Shown: positions 1-8,634, counted from the stretch's first letter. The stretch: 38,271 nucleotides of DNA from Gemmatimonadota bacterium (GCA_021413975.1 JAIOPJ010000047.1:1-38271); one strand, 5' to 3'. Notes: generated by a model from the letters alone, not told the origin. A program made the numbers and translations.

Positions 1-1871
1 AACGCGCCGCTGTTCCGCGCGAGCTCCCACTCGCGGATCGCATCGAGCAACACCGGTGTGAGCGCATTCGTGCGCAGCGCCTTGGGGCGCGCGACCATCG
101 CGAAGCCGGCCTGGTAGCCCGCGGCGCGCGCGAGCATCCACTCCATCTCTGCGAGCGTCGTGTTCTCCGTGAGCAGGTACCAGCCCAGCATGTGCGGCAT
201 GTAGTTGCGGTCGAACAACCCCTGGTTGTCGATCCGGTACTGCTGCATGCTCTCCTTGAACCCGCCGATCCAGGGCTCGCCCCAGTTGTAGTACGACCCG
301 ATGTGCCAGTAGTACGTCTTGCTGATGCTCGTGCCGTTGATCAGGTCGTGATGGACCCCGTCGAGCACGTCCTTGGCGAAGACCGCGACCGCGTAGTCCC
401 CCTGCCCCGACGCCAGCGCGCCCTCGTGCCCGTCGAAGTCGATGTGGTCGGCGCCGGTCTCGTTGAGGAAGTCGGCGAGGTTGCGCGCCACCTCGCGCTG
501 CATCTCGAAGTCCGGGAAGAACACCTTGTACGCGTGGTCGAAGAGCTTGCCGACCGTCTCGCCGGCGCGGTGCGGCGCCGCGACGGTTCCGAACGCGCCG
601 CGCTGGGCGTCGAGCAGCCGGTACGGCGGTGCATCGGTGACCGCACGGTACTGGATCAGCTCGGTGCCGATCCGCACGGTGTGCAGGTGGTTCTCCTTCT
701 CCTCCTTGAAGTACTCCGGCGACGCGACCTCGACCTCACGCTGGCCGGCGGTGATCGCCGCCACGAGCACCGATGTGCCGGTGACGCTCAATCGGGCGTC
801 CGGCACCGGCGTCACGTAGGCGTCGTTGGTCGTGATGAAGTTCGTGAGCGTGTGCACACCGAAGTGCAGCCCGGCGGCGTGGGCGCGCTCCACCGCCGAC
901 TTCATTCCCGCGCGGCCGTTGGGGAACTGCTCGGCCGAGAGCGTGAAGTGTCCCCAGGTGGTGAACGGACCCTCGTGGTAGAGCGACACGAGTCCCGCGC
1001 GCTTGGTGTACCCGATCATCTCGTCGACGTCGGCCTCACCGAACGACGAGATCAGGTACGACTTCGCGAAGAGCGGCGACTTCCGGAACCAGACCCCGTC
1101 GATCGTCGGATGCGGCAGGCCCTCGGCGAGTTCGATCCGCTCGAGTCGGTCGAGTGTCTCCGGCTCGGGGCAGGAGAACAGCGCGATCGCGCTCCCGACG
1201 ACCGTCTCGCCCGCGATCGGCGGCACCGGCATGTTCTTCTGGTTGCCACCCCACGCGGCGACGCGCCGCTCACGGTCGCGGTTGATCGAATACGCCTGGA
1301 GCGTGCTGCCCCATGCATACGCGGTCGCGGCGATGCCGCGCGCCCAGGTGCTTCCCTCGTCATTCGGGAGGTCGCCGCCGAGCGTCTTCATGTTGAGCAC
1401 CTGCATCCCCACCGCGACCTGTCCGTCGCGCACCACGCCGATCACCTCGCCGACCGTGCGCGTGATGGTCGTCGCGTACGGTCCCCAGATGACCGCGTCG
1501 ACCTTGCGGGCAGGCGTGGCGCTCACGACGGTGAGGGCGAGATGCGTGGGCAGCTCGCGGACGCGCACGACGATGGTCACGCCCGCCGTCGCGTACCGGA
1601 GCGTGAGTTGCTTCCCCGTCGGCGTCGGTGCGACGGCGATCGACGTCGGCGCGTAGCGCCTCGCTTCGCTCACCAGCGTGAGAAGTGCGGTGCCATGACC
1701 CGAGGCGAGGTAGTCCGTCCCCGACGCGGTGTTGCGCAGGGAGGTGACCACTCCCTGGCGGTCGAGGCCCACCTGCAACCCGCCCGCCGAGAGAGTCGAC
1801 TGCGCCCCCGCACCCGCCGCGGCCGCGACCCAGAGCAGCGCCGCCGCGCACGCCTTCGTCCCGAGCCGCAC
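1..1871 (-). CDS. Secreted glycoside-hydrolase-like protein, 3' end beyond the window
   Basis: Reading the reverse strand from a GTG at 1871 gives an open frame of 623 codons with no stop before the window edge, so the C-terminus is missing. The N-terminus is a clear signal peptide (RLGTKACAAALLWVAAAAGA followed by GAQS). Further in there are TIM-barrel-like stretches: a segment with GVWFRKSPLFAKSY, then YHEGPFTTWGHF, HFGVHTLTNF and HIDFDGHEG. The acidic DFDGHE run resembles a catalytic strand of a sugar hydrolase. I do not recognise a numbered GH family, so the activity is an inference. The GTG starts 2 nt after the TAG of the upstream Asp-box gene, so the two are almost certainly co-transcribed and probably translationally coupled. 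The long forward-strand reading frame over this stretch has the arginine- and valine-rich composition of an antisense shadow. Confidence 0.75.
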   Translation of the reverse strand, partial: MRLGTKACAAALLWVAAAAGAGAQSTLSAGGLQVGLDRQGVVTSLRNTASGTDYLASGHGTALLTLVSEARRYAPTSIAVAPTPTGKQLTLRYATAGVTIVVRVRELPTHLALTVVSATPARKVDAVIWGPYATTITRTVGEVIGVVRDGQVAVGMQVLNMKTLGGDLPNDEGSTWARGIAATAYAWGSTLQAYSINRDRERRVAAWGGNQKNMPVPPIAGETVVGSAIALFSCPEPETLDRLERIELAEGLPHPTIDGVWFRKSPLFAKSYLISSFGEADVDEMIGYTKRAGLVSLYHEGPFTTWGHFTLSAEQFPNGRAGMKSAVERAHAAGLHFGVHTLTNFITTNDAYVTPVPDARLSVTGTSVLVAAITAGQREVEVASPEYFKEEKENHLHTVRIGTELIQYRAVTDAPPYRLLDAQRGAFGTVAAPHRAGETVGKLFDHAYKVFFPDFEMQREVARNLADFLNETGADHIDFDGHEGALASGQGDYAVAVFAKDVLDGVHHDLINGTSISKTYYWHIGSYYNWGEPWIGGFKESMQQYRIDNQGLFDRNYMPHMLGWYLLTENTTLAEMEWMLARAAGYQAGFAMVARPKALRTNALTPVLLDAIREWELARNSGA

Positions 1872-1873
1872 GG

Positions 1874-4800
1874 CTACGGTCTCGCCATCCAACGCCGCTT
1901 GAGCGCGGCGTACGCCGCCAGCCGCTCGGTCGCGTTCCGCACCACGACATCCGTCGCCGGCGCATCACTACCCTGCAGCACGTCGATCAGCGCCGCATGA
2001 CTCGCCGCCACCCCGCCGAATCCGCTCGGCCCCGCGAAGTCCGCGAGTCCCTTCGCCTTCGCCTCGGCCGCGAGCTTCGCGCCCTCGAGCATCGCATCGT
2101 AGAGCGAAACCGACAGGTCATGCTGCTGCCTGAGCGACACGAGCGGCGTCCGCACGCGCGGATCCATGCGCACCGCGAACGTCTGCGACTGCGCCGCACC
2201 GTCGACCGTGAGCCGCGCGGTGTACGTCCCGGGCATGACCCACGGCCCTTCCGGCTCGCACTTGGTGTTGAACGGCGTCGCCGAGATCGGCAGGGAGCAC
2301 TGGTCGGTGGGGCGCGCGTAGTGCAGGTCCCACACGTACCGCTGCAGCCCGGCCTTTGTCGAAGGATTCACCGGCGGTCGGAACCAGTACCAGGGCACGT
2401 TGCCCTGGTCGGTCGGGGCCGGCGCCGCGTCCTCGCTCGAGTACCTGCGGAGCACACGACCGGCCGGGTTCAGGATCTCGAGCGTCACCACACGCGCGTC
2501 CGCCGCGAGGTGGTAGTCGATGATCGCACCATCGGGCGGATTCTCCGCGCGTGGCTCGTCGGGCGGCACCGGAGTGTCGGTGTACATCGAATAGGTCACG
2601 CGCGTCGCGAGCGCCGGTTTGAAGAGCGTCGCCGGCGCCGACGCGGTCGCCGCCGTCCACTGCCGCAGCGCCGACACGCCGTCGAGGATCCAGAATCCGC
2701 GCCCGTGCGTCCCCACCGCGATGTCGTCGTCCTTCACGATCAGGTCGCGGATCGAGATCGCCGGCATGTTCGCGCGCAGCGAGTGCCAGTGGTCGCCGTC
2801 GTCGAGCGAGAACCAGACCTGCGTCTCGGAGCCGGCGTAGAGGAGTCCGCGGCGCTTGGGATCCTCGCGCACCACGTTGATCGGCGCATCCGTGGCGATG
2901 CCGCTCACGATCTCCGTCCATGTCTTCCCGCCGTCACGCGTGCGGTAGATGTGCGGCCGCAGGTCGTCGAGTCGCAGGGTGTTCACCGCGGCGTACGCGG
3001 TCCCGGCATCGAAGTGTGACGCATCCATGATCGAGACCTTCCACCAGGGCCCGATCTGCGGCGGCGTCACGTTCGTCCATGTCTTCGCCCCGTCGCGCGT
3101 CACATGGATCAGCCCGTCGTCGGTCCCCGCCCAGACGGTGTTCGAGTCGACGTAGCTCGGCGCGATCGTGTAGACCACGCCTCGGCGCGTCACCCGCGCC
3201 GCCGGCGTCCCGGTGTACTTGCCGACGCTCGCGGGAACCTCCCACGTCTCGCGCGAGAGGTCGCCGCTCAGTCGCGTCCACGACTTGCCGCCATTCACCG
3301 TCTGCCAGACCACGTTCGTGCCGTAGTAGAGCTTGCGCGGATTGATCGGCGAGAAGAGGATCGGCATGGTGCGGATGCCGCGGAAGTAGTCCGGCCCCGC
3401 CGCCGCGGCCGCCGGCCCGAAGCTCCGCACGCGCCCGGCATTCGGGCTCACGTTCTGCGTCTGCCCGGTGCGCCGGTCGAATCGCGAGACCGTGCCGCCA
3501 TACAGGATGTTCGGGTCGAGCGGGTCCGGCGCGACGTAGCTGTACTCGCTCGCGCCCACCGGCCGCCAGTCGCGATACGTGATGCTGCCGTCGTCGCCGC
3601 GGCTCGCCACGCACGCCGAACCCGACTCCTGCTGACCGCCGCAGAGGCGGTAGGGCCAGGCGTTGTCGGCGGTCACATGATAGAACTGCGCCGTGCCCTG
3701 GTTGTACCACGAACTCCAGGTCTCGCCGCCGTTCACCGTGACCACGGCACCCTGGTCGGCCACCAGCAGCATCACGTCGGTGTGCAACGGGTTGATCCAG
3801 AGACGCTGATAGTCGTCGCCGCCGGGCGCGCCACGGAGCGACTTCCAGCTGCGCCCCGCGTCGGTGCTCTTCCACGCGACGACGTTGCTCGAGAAGATCG
3901 TGTTCGGATCGGTGGGATGGACGGTGATCGCGGCGAAGTCGTCGCCGCGGCCGAAGAACCGCTGATCGCTCGTCGTGCGCGTCCAGCTCGCACCGGCATC
4001 GGTGCTCATGTAGATGCCGCTCTTGTCGCCGGCCGTGGCGGTGACGTAGATGCGCTTCGGATCGCTCGGGCTGATGCCGATGCCGAGGCGGCCGAGTCCG
4101 TCGGCCGTCGTCGGCAGCCCACCGGCGAGTTGCGTCCAGGTGGCGCCGCCGTCGGTGCTCTTGAAGAGCCCGGAGTTGGGGCCGCTCCAGGCGGCGTTCT
4201 CCCACGGTCCCTGCCGCGCTTCCCAGAGCACCGCGTACACGGTGTTCGGATCATCGGGCGAGAGCACCACGTCGGCACCGCCGGTGTTCTCGTCCTTGTA
4301 GAGCACCTTGTCCCACGACCGCCCGCCGTTCACGCTGCGATAGATGCCGCGCTCGGTGTTGGGGCCGTACGGATGCCCGAGCACGGCGACGAACAACCGG
4401 TCGGGGTTCCTGGGATCGATCGCGATGCGCGGGATCTGCTGTCCGTCACGCAACCCGAGGTGCGTCCAGGTGCGGCCGGCGTCGTTCGAGCGGTACATGC
4501 CGTCCCCGGTCGAGAGATCGGGACGCTGCAGTCCCTCGCCACTGCCGATGTAGATGATGTTCGGGTCCGACGGGGCGACCTCCACCGCGCCGATCGACCC
4601 GGTGGCGAGCGCATCGGTGATCGGGTTCCAGGTGCGACCCGCATCGTTGGTCTTCCACACGCCGCCGTTGGTCGCAGCCATGTAGAACACGTTGGGCTGC
4701 GACGGCACGCCGACGGCGCTCTTGGTGCGCCCCGCGCGGAAGGGGCCGATGTGGCGCCAGCGCGGGCCCTGGATGGCGCCTGCGGGGAAGGTGGGCTGCG

Positions 4801-4885
4801 CCTCCGCCAGGCGTGGCGCGGCGATGATCGGAAGCGCGGCGGCGAGCGACGCCGCGGCGAGGACGAGTCGGCTGGAGCGGAGCAC
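1874..4885 (-). CDS. Secreted Asp-box (BNR/VPS10-like) beta-propeller protein
   Basis: An exported protein of about 1000 residues with a signal peptide (LRSSRLVLAAASLAAALPII ... AEAQP). At least eleven Asp-box motifs (S/T-x-D-x-G-x-x-W) are spread through the first two thirds, for example SNDAGRTW, STDGGATW, STDAGRSW, TVNGGKSW, TRDGGKTW and SLDDGDHW. These mark the two-propeller VPS10/sortilin-like or glycosyl-hydrolase BNR fold. The C-terminal part lacks Asp boxes and looks like a beta-sandwich followed by a helical tail. Homologous proteins are common, often in many copies, in Gemmatimonadota and Acidobacteriota; their ligands are mostly unknown. The start is uncertain: GTG at 4885 places the signal peptide right at the N-terminus, while ATG at 4945 has a GGTGG ribosome-binding-like sequence but adds 20 residues. 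Followed 2 nt later by the secreted hydrolase-like gene. Confidence 0.85.
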   Translation of the reverse strand: MLRSSRLVLAAASLAAALPIIAAPRLAEAQPTFPAGAIQGPRWRHIGPFRAGRTKSAVGVPSQPNVFYMAATNGGVWKTNDAGRTWNPITDALATGSIGAVEVAPSDPNIIYIGSGEGLQRPDLSTGDGMYRSNDAGRTWTHLGLRDGQQIPRIAIDPRNPDRLFVAVLGHPYGPNTERGIYRSVNGGRSWDKVLYKDENTGGADVVLSPDDPNTVYAVLWEARQGPWENAAWSGPNSGLFKSTDGGATWTQLAGGLPTTADGLGRLGIGISPSDPKRIYVTATAGDKSGIYMSTDAGASWTRTTSDQRFFGRGDDFAAITVHPTDPNTIFSSNVVAWKSTDAGRSWKSLRGAPGGDDYQRLWINPLHTDVMLLVADQGAVVTVNGGETWSSWYNQGTAQFYHVTADNAWPYRLCGGQQESGSACVASRGDDGSITYRDWRPVGASEYSYVAPDPLDPNILYGGTVSRFDRRTGQTQNVSPNAGRVRSFGPAAAAAGPDYFRGIRTMPILFSPINPRKLYYGTNVVWQTVNGGKSWTRLSGDLSRETWEVPASVGKYTGTPAARVTRRGVVYTIAPSYVDSNTVWAGTDDGLIHVTRDGAKTWTNVTPPQIGPWWKVSIMDASHFDAGTAYAAVNTLRLDDLRPHIYRTRDGGKTWTEIVSGIATDAPINVVREDPKRRGLLYAGSETQVWFSLDDGDHWHSLRANMPAISIRDLIVKDDDIAVGTHGRGFWILDGVSALRQWTAATASAPATLFKPALATRVTYSMYTDTPVPPDEPRAENPPDGAIIDYHLAADARVVTLEILNPAGRVLRRYSSEDAAPAPTDQGNVPWYWFRPPVNPSTKAGLQRYVWDLHYARPTDQCSLPISATPFNTKCEPEGPWVMPGTYTARLTVDGAAQSQTFAVRMDPRVRTPLVSLRQQHDLSVSLYDAMLEGAKLAAEAKAKGLADFAGPSGFGGVAASHAALIDVLQGSDAPATDVVVRNATERLAAYAALKRRWMARP

Positions 4886-5027
4886 GGGGATCTCGGGCTG
4901 AGTGGTACGCGAGAATCTCGCGTCCGGGCCGCGATTGTCCAGCATGATCCACCGCGGCGCCTGCAGACGGCCACGCCGTCGATCGATGGGTCGGACAGGG
5001 CGCCGGCGTGGCGGTCTGGATCGCGCG

Positions 5028-5411
5028 CTATGGGCGGGCGTGAGCCGGACGGTACCGCACATTCGGCAGCTTCTCGAAGTCGGCGTCCTGCGTCCAGAGC
5101 GTCGCCCCGTGCGCCCGCGCCGTCGCATACATCACGCTGTCGGCCATCGGCAACCCGTGTTTGACGCTGAGCGTCGCCGCCGAGAGCGCCAATGGCGCCG
5201 AGAGTTCGGCGAGCGCCCCCTGCTGCATGAGCGCGACTGCCGTCAGTGCCGCGCTCTCGCCGCGCTGCTGCAGGAGCCGCTTGAACACCTCGTAGAGACT
5301 GAGCGTGGGGACCACGAGCTTGGCCGTCTCCTCGATCGCGGGCGCGAAGAAACCCGCCGCCGGAGCATCAGCGAAGTACTCGAGCCATCCGGACGAATCG
5401 ACGACGTTCAC
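5028..5411 (-). CDS. vapC: VapC-family PIN-domain ribonuclease toxin
   Basis: 127 residues, the usual length of a VapC toxin. PIN-domain acidic residues are visible in order: D5 (VVDSSGW), E41 (SLYEVFKRL), D91 (MADSVMYATA) and D109/D111 (TQDADF). These coordinate the metal for RNA cleavage in the family. The start codon is GTG, overlapping the antitoxin stop codon by four bases (GTGA), the classic coupled arrangement in which the antitoxin is made first. No disruption is seen, so the toxin is probably intact. The target RNA cannot be predicted from sequence. Confidence 0.92.
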   Translation of the reverse strand: MNVVDSSGWLEYFADAPAAGFFAPAIEETAKLVVPTLSLYEVFKRLLQQRGESAALTAVALMQQGALAELSAPLALSAATLSVKHGLPMADSVMYATARAHGATLWTQDADFEKLPNVRYRPAHARP

Positions 5412-5614
5412 GCTCGGTCCCGCTCGCGCTCGACCGTGGTGTCGATCCCGCGCGCGAACCCGCGCAGCGACTTCGCCTTCCGCACGGGGACGAACTCCAC
5501 GCGCCCCTCGTACTCGAAGGCCTGGACCTTCTGGCCCGGCTCGAGACCGAGCGACTCCCGGATCTCGCGCGGGATGACCACCTGATACTTCGGCGACACG
5601 GTCACGATCGGCAC
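5408..5614 (-). CDS. vapB: AbrB/SpoVT-type antitoxin (VapB-like)
   Basis: A swapped-hairpin AbrB DNA-binding domain: PIVTVSPKYQVVIPREIRES followed by LGLEPGQKVQAFEYEGRV, with a charged C-terminal tail that would wrap the toxin. I choose the GTG at 5614 (68 aa) over the ATG at 5680 for two reasons: GGGAG lies 5 nt before the GTG, and the longer version would put a perfect 30-bp palindrome inside the coding region. Antitoxins of this class bind palindromes at their own promoter, alone or with the toxin. Stop and toxin start overlap by four bases. Confidence 0.88.
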   Translation of the reverse strand: MPIVTVSPKYQVVIPREIRESLGLEPGQKVQAFEYEGRVEFVPVRKAKSLRGFARGIDTTVERERDRA

Positions 5615-5635
5615 CTGGGCTCCCTGAGGTCGTAC

Positions 5636-5665
5636 AACGTTACTGTGATCGATCACAGTAACGTT
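5636..5665. promoter_or_regulatory. Perfect 30-bp palindrome, likely VapBC operator
   Basis: Each half is AACGTTACTGTGATC or its exact reverse complement, centred between 5650 and 5651 with no spacer. It lies 21 bp upstream of the preferred vapB start (5614). Position and symmetry fit an autoregulatory operator bound by the AbrB-type antitoxin. This function is inferred. Confidence 0.75.
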
Positions 5666-5744
5666 ACCCGAACGCCGCACGCGACGTCAATCCGCCGCTC
5701 GACGGCACGGGTCGGTGTGGCTCAAGGGGCAGGTGCCGGAACGA

Positions 5745-5781
5745 ATCACCGCCCGGCGCGTCGAACGCGCCGGGCGGTGAT
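5745..5781 (-). terminator. Strong hairpin after the 104-aa hypothetical gene
   Basis: A 16-bp perfect stem (5745-5760 pairing with 5766-5781) with a 5-nt loop, GC-rich in the lower part, begins 14 bp past the stop codon at 5795. On the reverse strand it is followed only by a weak T-containing run (TCGTTCC), so it is a terminator-like hairpin rather than a textbook intrinsic terminator. Confidence 0.6.
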
Positions 5782-5794
5782 CGGTCCTGCAGGA

Positions 5795-6109
5795 CTACGC
5801 GGTCGCTTCGGGAGCCGGCGCTTCGGCAGGAGCGAGCGCCGGATTCACGGCGGGCGCACCCGGCCGCTTGCCCCAGTGCGCGCCACGGCGCGTCGGCTGG
5901 GAGAGCTGGAAGAGGCGATTCAGGTAGAACGCGATCACGCGCTCCTGCACCGAGGCCCGGGTATCGCTCTTGGCCGCGACGAACGGGGCGTACCGCTGCC
6001 CATCGCCCGAGACCGCGAACCACCACCACGACTCGCCCGCACCCTTGCGCTCCTCGACCGTGCAGCTGTAGGCGCGCCCGGCGTCGTTGAACTCGAATCC
6101 CTGGATCAT
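5795..6109 (-). CDS. Hypothetical protein, 104 aa
   Basis: A small soluble protein with no signal peptide. The middle contains ESWWWFAVSGDGQRYAPF, an aromatic-rich strand pattern, then a charged helix (TRASVQERVIAFYLNRL), then a low-complexity Ala/Pro tail. I do not recognise a family. Coding is supported by ordinary amino-acid composition, a terminator-like hairpin right after the stop and a divergent neighbour. The role is unknown. Confidence 0.72.
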   Translation of the reverse strand: MIQGFEFNDAGRAYSCTVEERKGAGESWWWFAVSGDGQRYAPFVAAKSDTRASVQERVIAFYLNRLFQLSQPTRRGAHWGKRPGAPAVNPALAPAEAPAPEATA

Positions 6110-6265
6110 GTACCGCCCGATTGTGAGTTCCTCAATCTAACCCATTTCTCCCCTCGAAGTTGGATTCCGGTGATTTCCCCCCACTCGGAGGCGCCGCGTC
6201 CGCCGGACGTTCCTCACGCGGCCGATTCCCGTATGTTCCCCGGATTCAATTCCAAGGGGCATCGC

Positions 6266-7135
6266 ATGCCGGGTCCTTCCATCATCACCCACGTCTCCGA
6301 CACCGCCCGCTGGGTGGCCGTCTACCGCGCGCTCGAGACCGAACGCCCCGACGCGATCTTCCGGGACCCGTTCGCACGGCGCCTCGCCGGCGAACGCGGC
6401 GCCGCGATCGCGAAGGCGATGGACAAGCGCAGTCGCGCCGACTGGCCGATGATCGTCCGCACCGCGGTCATGGACGAGATCATCCTGCGCGCCGTGCGCG
6501 ACGACGGCATCACGCAGGTGCTGAATCTCGCGGCCGGCTTCGATGCGCGTCCCTGGCGGCTCGCGCTCCCCCCCACGCTCCGCTGGATCGACGTGGACCA
6601 TCCGGTCATGCTCGACGAGAAGGAGCATGCCCTCGCCGGAGAGCGGACCACCTGTCGCTACGAGGGTGTGCGCCTCGACCTCGCCGACGTGACGGCGCGA
6701 CGGGGGCTCTTCGCGAGACTCTCCGCCGAAGGCCGACGCACGCTCGTGGTCTCCGAGGGACTGCTCGTGTACCTCGAGTCCGAGCACGTCGCGTCGCTCG
6801 CGGCGGACCTCGCCGCCACGCGCGGCTTCGACCTCTGGCTCTTCGACCTCGCCGGTCCGGGCCTGCTCAAGATGATGAGACGCAGCTGGGGCAAGGCCGT
6901 CGACGCGGGGAATGCGCCGTTCAGGTTCGCGCCTCCCGAGAGCACCGCGTTCTTCGCGACCGCGGGATGGAAGGAGCGCGAATGGCGGAACATGATGGAC
7001 GAGGCCTTCCGCCTGAAGCGGACCTTCCCCATGGCCGGCTTCTTCCGGTTCATGGGCCGCTTCATGCCGAAGCGGAAGATCGAGGAGTTCAAGCGCTTCT
7101 CCGGCATGGCACTCCTGGAGCGCTCCGGGCGCTAG
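6266..7135 (+). CDS. Class I SAM-dependent methyltransferase (leucine carboxyl methyltransferase/PPM-like family)
   Basis: 289 residues from the ATG at 6266, which has AAGGGG 5 nt upstream. SAM-binding motif I is LNLAAGFDARPWRL (AGFDAR at 90-95), followed by the acidic DVDHPVMLDEK and the VVSEGLLVYL motif typical of the LCM/PPM-type O-methyltransferase superfamily (class I Rossmann fold). Bacterial members methylate small molecules, and the substrate cannot be deduced here. The C-terminus is rich in Phe and Lys (FMGRFMPKRKIEEFKRF). The yaeQ-like gene begins 9 nt after the stop but has its own TANNNT motif, so co-transcription is uncertain. The long reading frame upstream of this start is non-coding. 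Confidence 0.85.
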   Translation: MPGPSIITHVSDTARWVAVYRALETERPDAIFRDPFARRLAGERGAAIAKAMDKRSRADWPMIVRTAVMDEIILRAVRDDGITQVLNLAAGFDARPWRLALPPTLRWIDVDHPVMLDEKEHALAGERTTCRYEGVRLDLADVTARRGLFARLSAEGRRTLVVSEGLLVYLESEHVASLAADLAATRGFDLWLFDLAGPGLLKMMRRSWGKAVDAGNAPFRFAPPESTAFFATAGWKEREWRNMMDEAFRLKRTFPMAGFFRFMGRFMPKRKIEEFKRFSGMALLERSGR

Positions 7136-7144
7136 CATTCGCCG

Positions 7145-7690
7145 ATGGCCCTCACCGCAACCCTCTATTCATTCGACGTCTCCCTCAGTGACGTCGACCG
7201 CGGCGTCTACGAACAGCTCGCGATCAAGGCCGCCTGTCATCCGAGCGAGAGCGAGGAGTACCTGCTCACGCGCGTCCTCGCCTACTGCCTCGAGTACACG
7301 GAAGGCATCGCCTTCTCCAAGGGCGGCATCGCCGACGCCGACGAACCCGCGATCACCGTCAAGGACCTCACCGGCGCCTGGAAGAGCTGGATCGAGATCG
7401 GCGCGCCCGACGCCGCGCGCCTGCACCAGGCGAGCAAGGCGAGCCCGCGCGTCGCCCTGTACACGCACAAGGAGCAGCGCACGCTCTTCCGCAACTACGA
7501 GGGCCAACGGATCCACAAGGCCGATAAGGTCGAGGTCTACTTCATGGACCGCGAACTGCTCGGCGCGCTCGCCTCGCATCTGGATCGGCGCAATGCCTGG
7601 ACGCTCTCGGTGACCGACGGTCAGCTCTTCATCGATGTGGGCGGGGAGTCGTACAGCGGAAGCGTGGAGCGGGTGCCGCTGCCGATGTGA
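7145..7690 (+). CDS. yaeQ: YaeQ family protein
   Basis: 181 residues, the normal length of the YaeQ family. The sequence opens with the characteristic MALTATLYSFDVSLSDVDRG and contains WIEIGAPDAARLHQASKASP and VEVYFMD, which match the PD-(D/E)XK-like YaeQ fold. The family is widespread in proteobacteria, and its biochemical function is still poorly defined. TAGCAT lies 6 nt before the ATG, a possible -10 box for a leaderless transcript. Confidence 0.93.
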   Translation: MALTATLYSFDVSLSDVDRGVYEQLAIKAACHPSESEEYLLTRVLAYCLEYTEGIAFSKGGIADADEPAITVKDLTGAWKSWIEIGAPDAARLHQASKASPRVALYTHKEQRTLFRNYEGQRIHKADKVEVYFMDRELLGALASHLDRRNAWTLSVTDGQLFIDVGGESYSGSVERVPLPM

Positions 7691-7828
7691 TAGGCGCCGG
7701 AGGCCGGCGGCGGCGAGGCGCCACGCCCGCTCGACAGCGACGCGAGGCCGTGCGACCTTTTGGACCGGACAACGCCGGGACACGATCCCGCGTACTTCTG
7801 CGAACCCTTACCCGTTGAGGCCCTGCGT

Positions 7829-8254
7829 ATGCGCCGGTCGCTCCTGCTCGCTCCGCTCGCTGCCGCACTCGTGTTCACCGGCTGCTCGAAGGCCACCACG
7901 GCCGCGGCCGCCGCCCCCAAGGGCCCCGTCATGCCGGCCGGCGTCACGGCGGTCAGCATCGCGATGGGCGATTCGATCTTCAACGCCACCGGCGCGCCCT
8001 GCCAGCGCTGCCACGGCCAGAAGGGCGTCGGCGGACAGAACGGCCCGAGCCTGGTCGCCGGCCCGTGGTTGCACAGCACCGGGAAGTACGAGGAGATCGT
8101 CGCCACGATCACCATCGGCGTGCCGCGCACCGCGCTCAAGGACCAGACCCGCCGCTTCCCGATGAACCCGCGCGGTGGTCCGATGAACCTGACCGACGAT
8201 CAGGTGAAGGCCGTCGCCGCCTACGTCTACTCGATCTCGCGCGCGCGGCAGTAG
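7829..8254 (+). CDS. Monohaem cytochrome c lipoprotein
   Basis: 141 residues from the ATG at 7829 (TTGAGG a few bases upstream). The signal peptide MRRSLLLAPLAAALVFTGC ends in a lipobox with the acylated cysteine at 19. A single haem c site CQRCH lies at 58-62, preceded by SIFNATGAPC as in small class I cytochromes. Methionines in MNPRGGPMNLT are candidates for the sixth haem ligand. The C-terminal helix (TDDQVKAVAAYVYSIS) is standard for c-type cytochromes. It probably carries electrons at the outer face of the inner membrane; the partner is not shown by its neighbours. Confidence 0.9.
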   Translation: MRRSLLLAPLAAALVFTGCSKATTAAAAAPKGPVMPAGVTAVSIAMGDSIFNATGAPCQRCHGQKGVGGQNGPSLVAGPWLHSTGKYEEIVATITIGVPRTALKDQTRRFPMNPRGGPMNLTDDQVKAVAAYVYSISRARQ

Positions 8255-8260
8255 CGCGCG

Positions 8261-8318
8261 CCCCCGCGACGCCGGCGCACGGGATCAGTCCCCCGCGACG
8301 CCGGCGCACGGGATCAGT
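8261..8318. repeat. 29-bp perfect tandem duplication
   Basis: Two identical 29-bp units (8261-8289 and 8290-8318), each beginning CCCCCGCGACGCC and ending GGGATCAGT, with a third partial start (CCCCC) following. The second unit includes the stop codon of the reverse-strand cupin gene. It sits between convergent stop codons. GCGCACGGG at 8304-8312 can also pair with CCCGTGCGC at 8321-8329, so it may act as a shared hairpin. Confidence 0.85.
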
Positions 8319-8634
8319 CCCCCGTGCGCACGGTGCTCGCCGGCTCGAAGAGCACCAGTTCGGCCTCTTCGTCGGCCACCGGACGATGCTCGGTCCCGGC
8401 CGGCACCACGATGAACTCGCCCGCGCCGACCTCGACCGTCCGGTCGCGGAACTCCATGCGGAAACGTCCCCTGTGGACGAGGAACAGCTCCGTCTCGCTC
8501 GTGTGCTGGTGCCAGTGGAACGCGCCGAGGATGCGCACCGCCTTCACCTGCTGACCATTCAGTTCGGCGATCACGACCGGTGACCAGGTCTCGTGGATCC
8601 CGGCGAAGACCGCGTCGAGATTCACGCCGGTCAT
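8314..8634 (-). CDS. Cupin-domain protein
   Basis: 106 residues forming one cupin barrel. Motif 1 is GAFHWHQHTSETELFLVHRG (HxHx5ExxxxxG type), and motif 2 (GEFIVVPAGTEHRPVA) carries the final histidine. The metal-binding set His-His-Glu-His is therefore present. Small stand-alone cupins of this kind bind a metal and may be sugar isomerase-like or sensory; the substrate is unknown. Its ATG shares one base with the stop codon of the upstream DinB gene, indicating coupled translation. Confidence 0.88.
   Translation of the reverse strand: MTGVNLDAVFAGIHETWSPVVIAELNGQQVKAVRILGAFHWHQHTSETELFLVHRGRFRMEFRDRTVEVGAGEFIVVPAGTEHRPVADEEAELVLFEPASTVRTGD

Noticed and set aside
192..5164. Long forward-strand reading frames (602 aa from 192, 340 aa from 1997, 686 aa from 3104)
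   Set aside because: They are rich in Arg, His and Val with no domain pattern and lie antisense to the two exported proteins, whose motifs (signal peptides, Asp boxes) are unmistakable.
5636..5665. CRP/FNR-type binding site
   Set aside because: TGTGA and TCACA are separated by 4 bases instead of 6, and the symmetry extends far beyond a CRP site; the adjacent AbrB-type antitoxin is the simpler binder.
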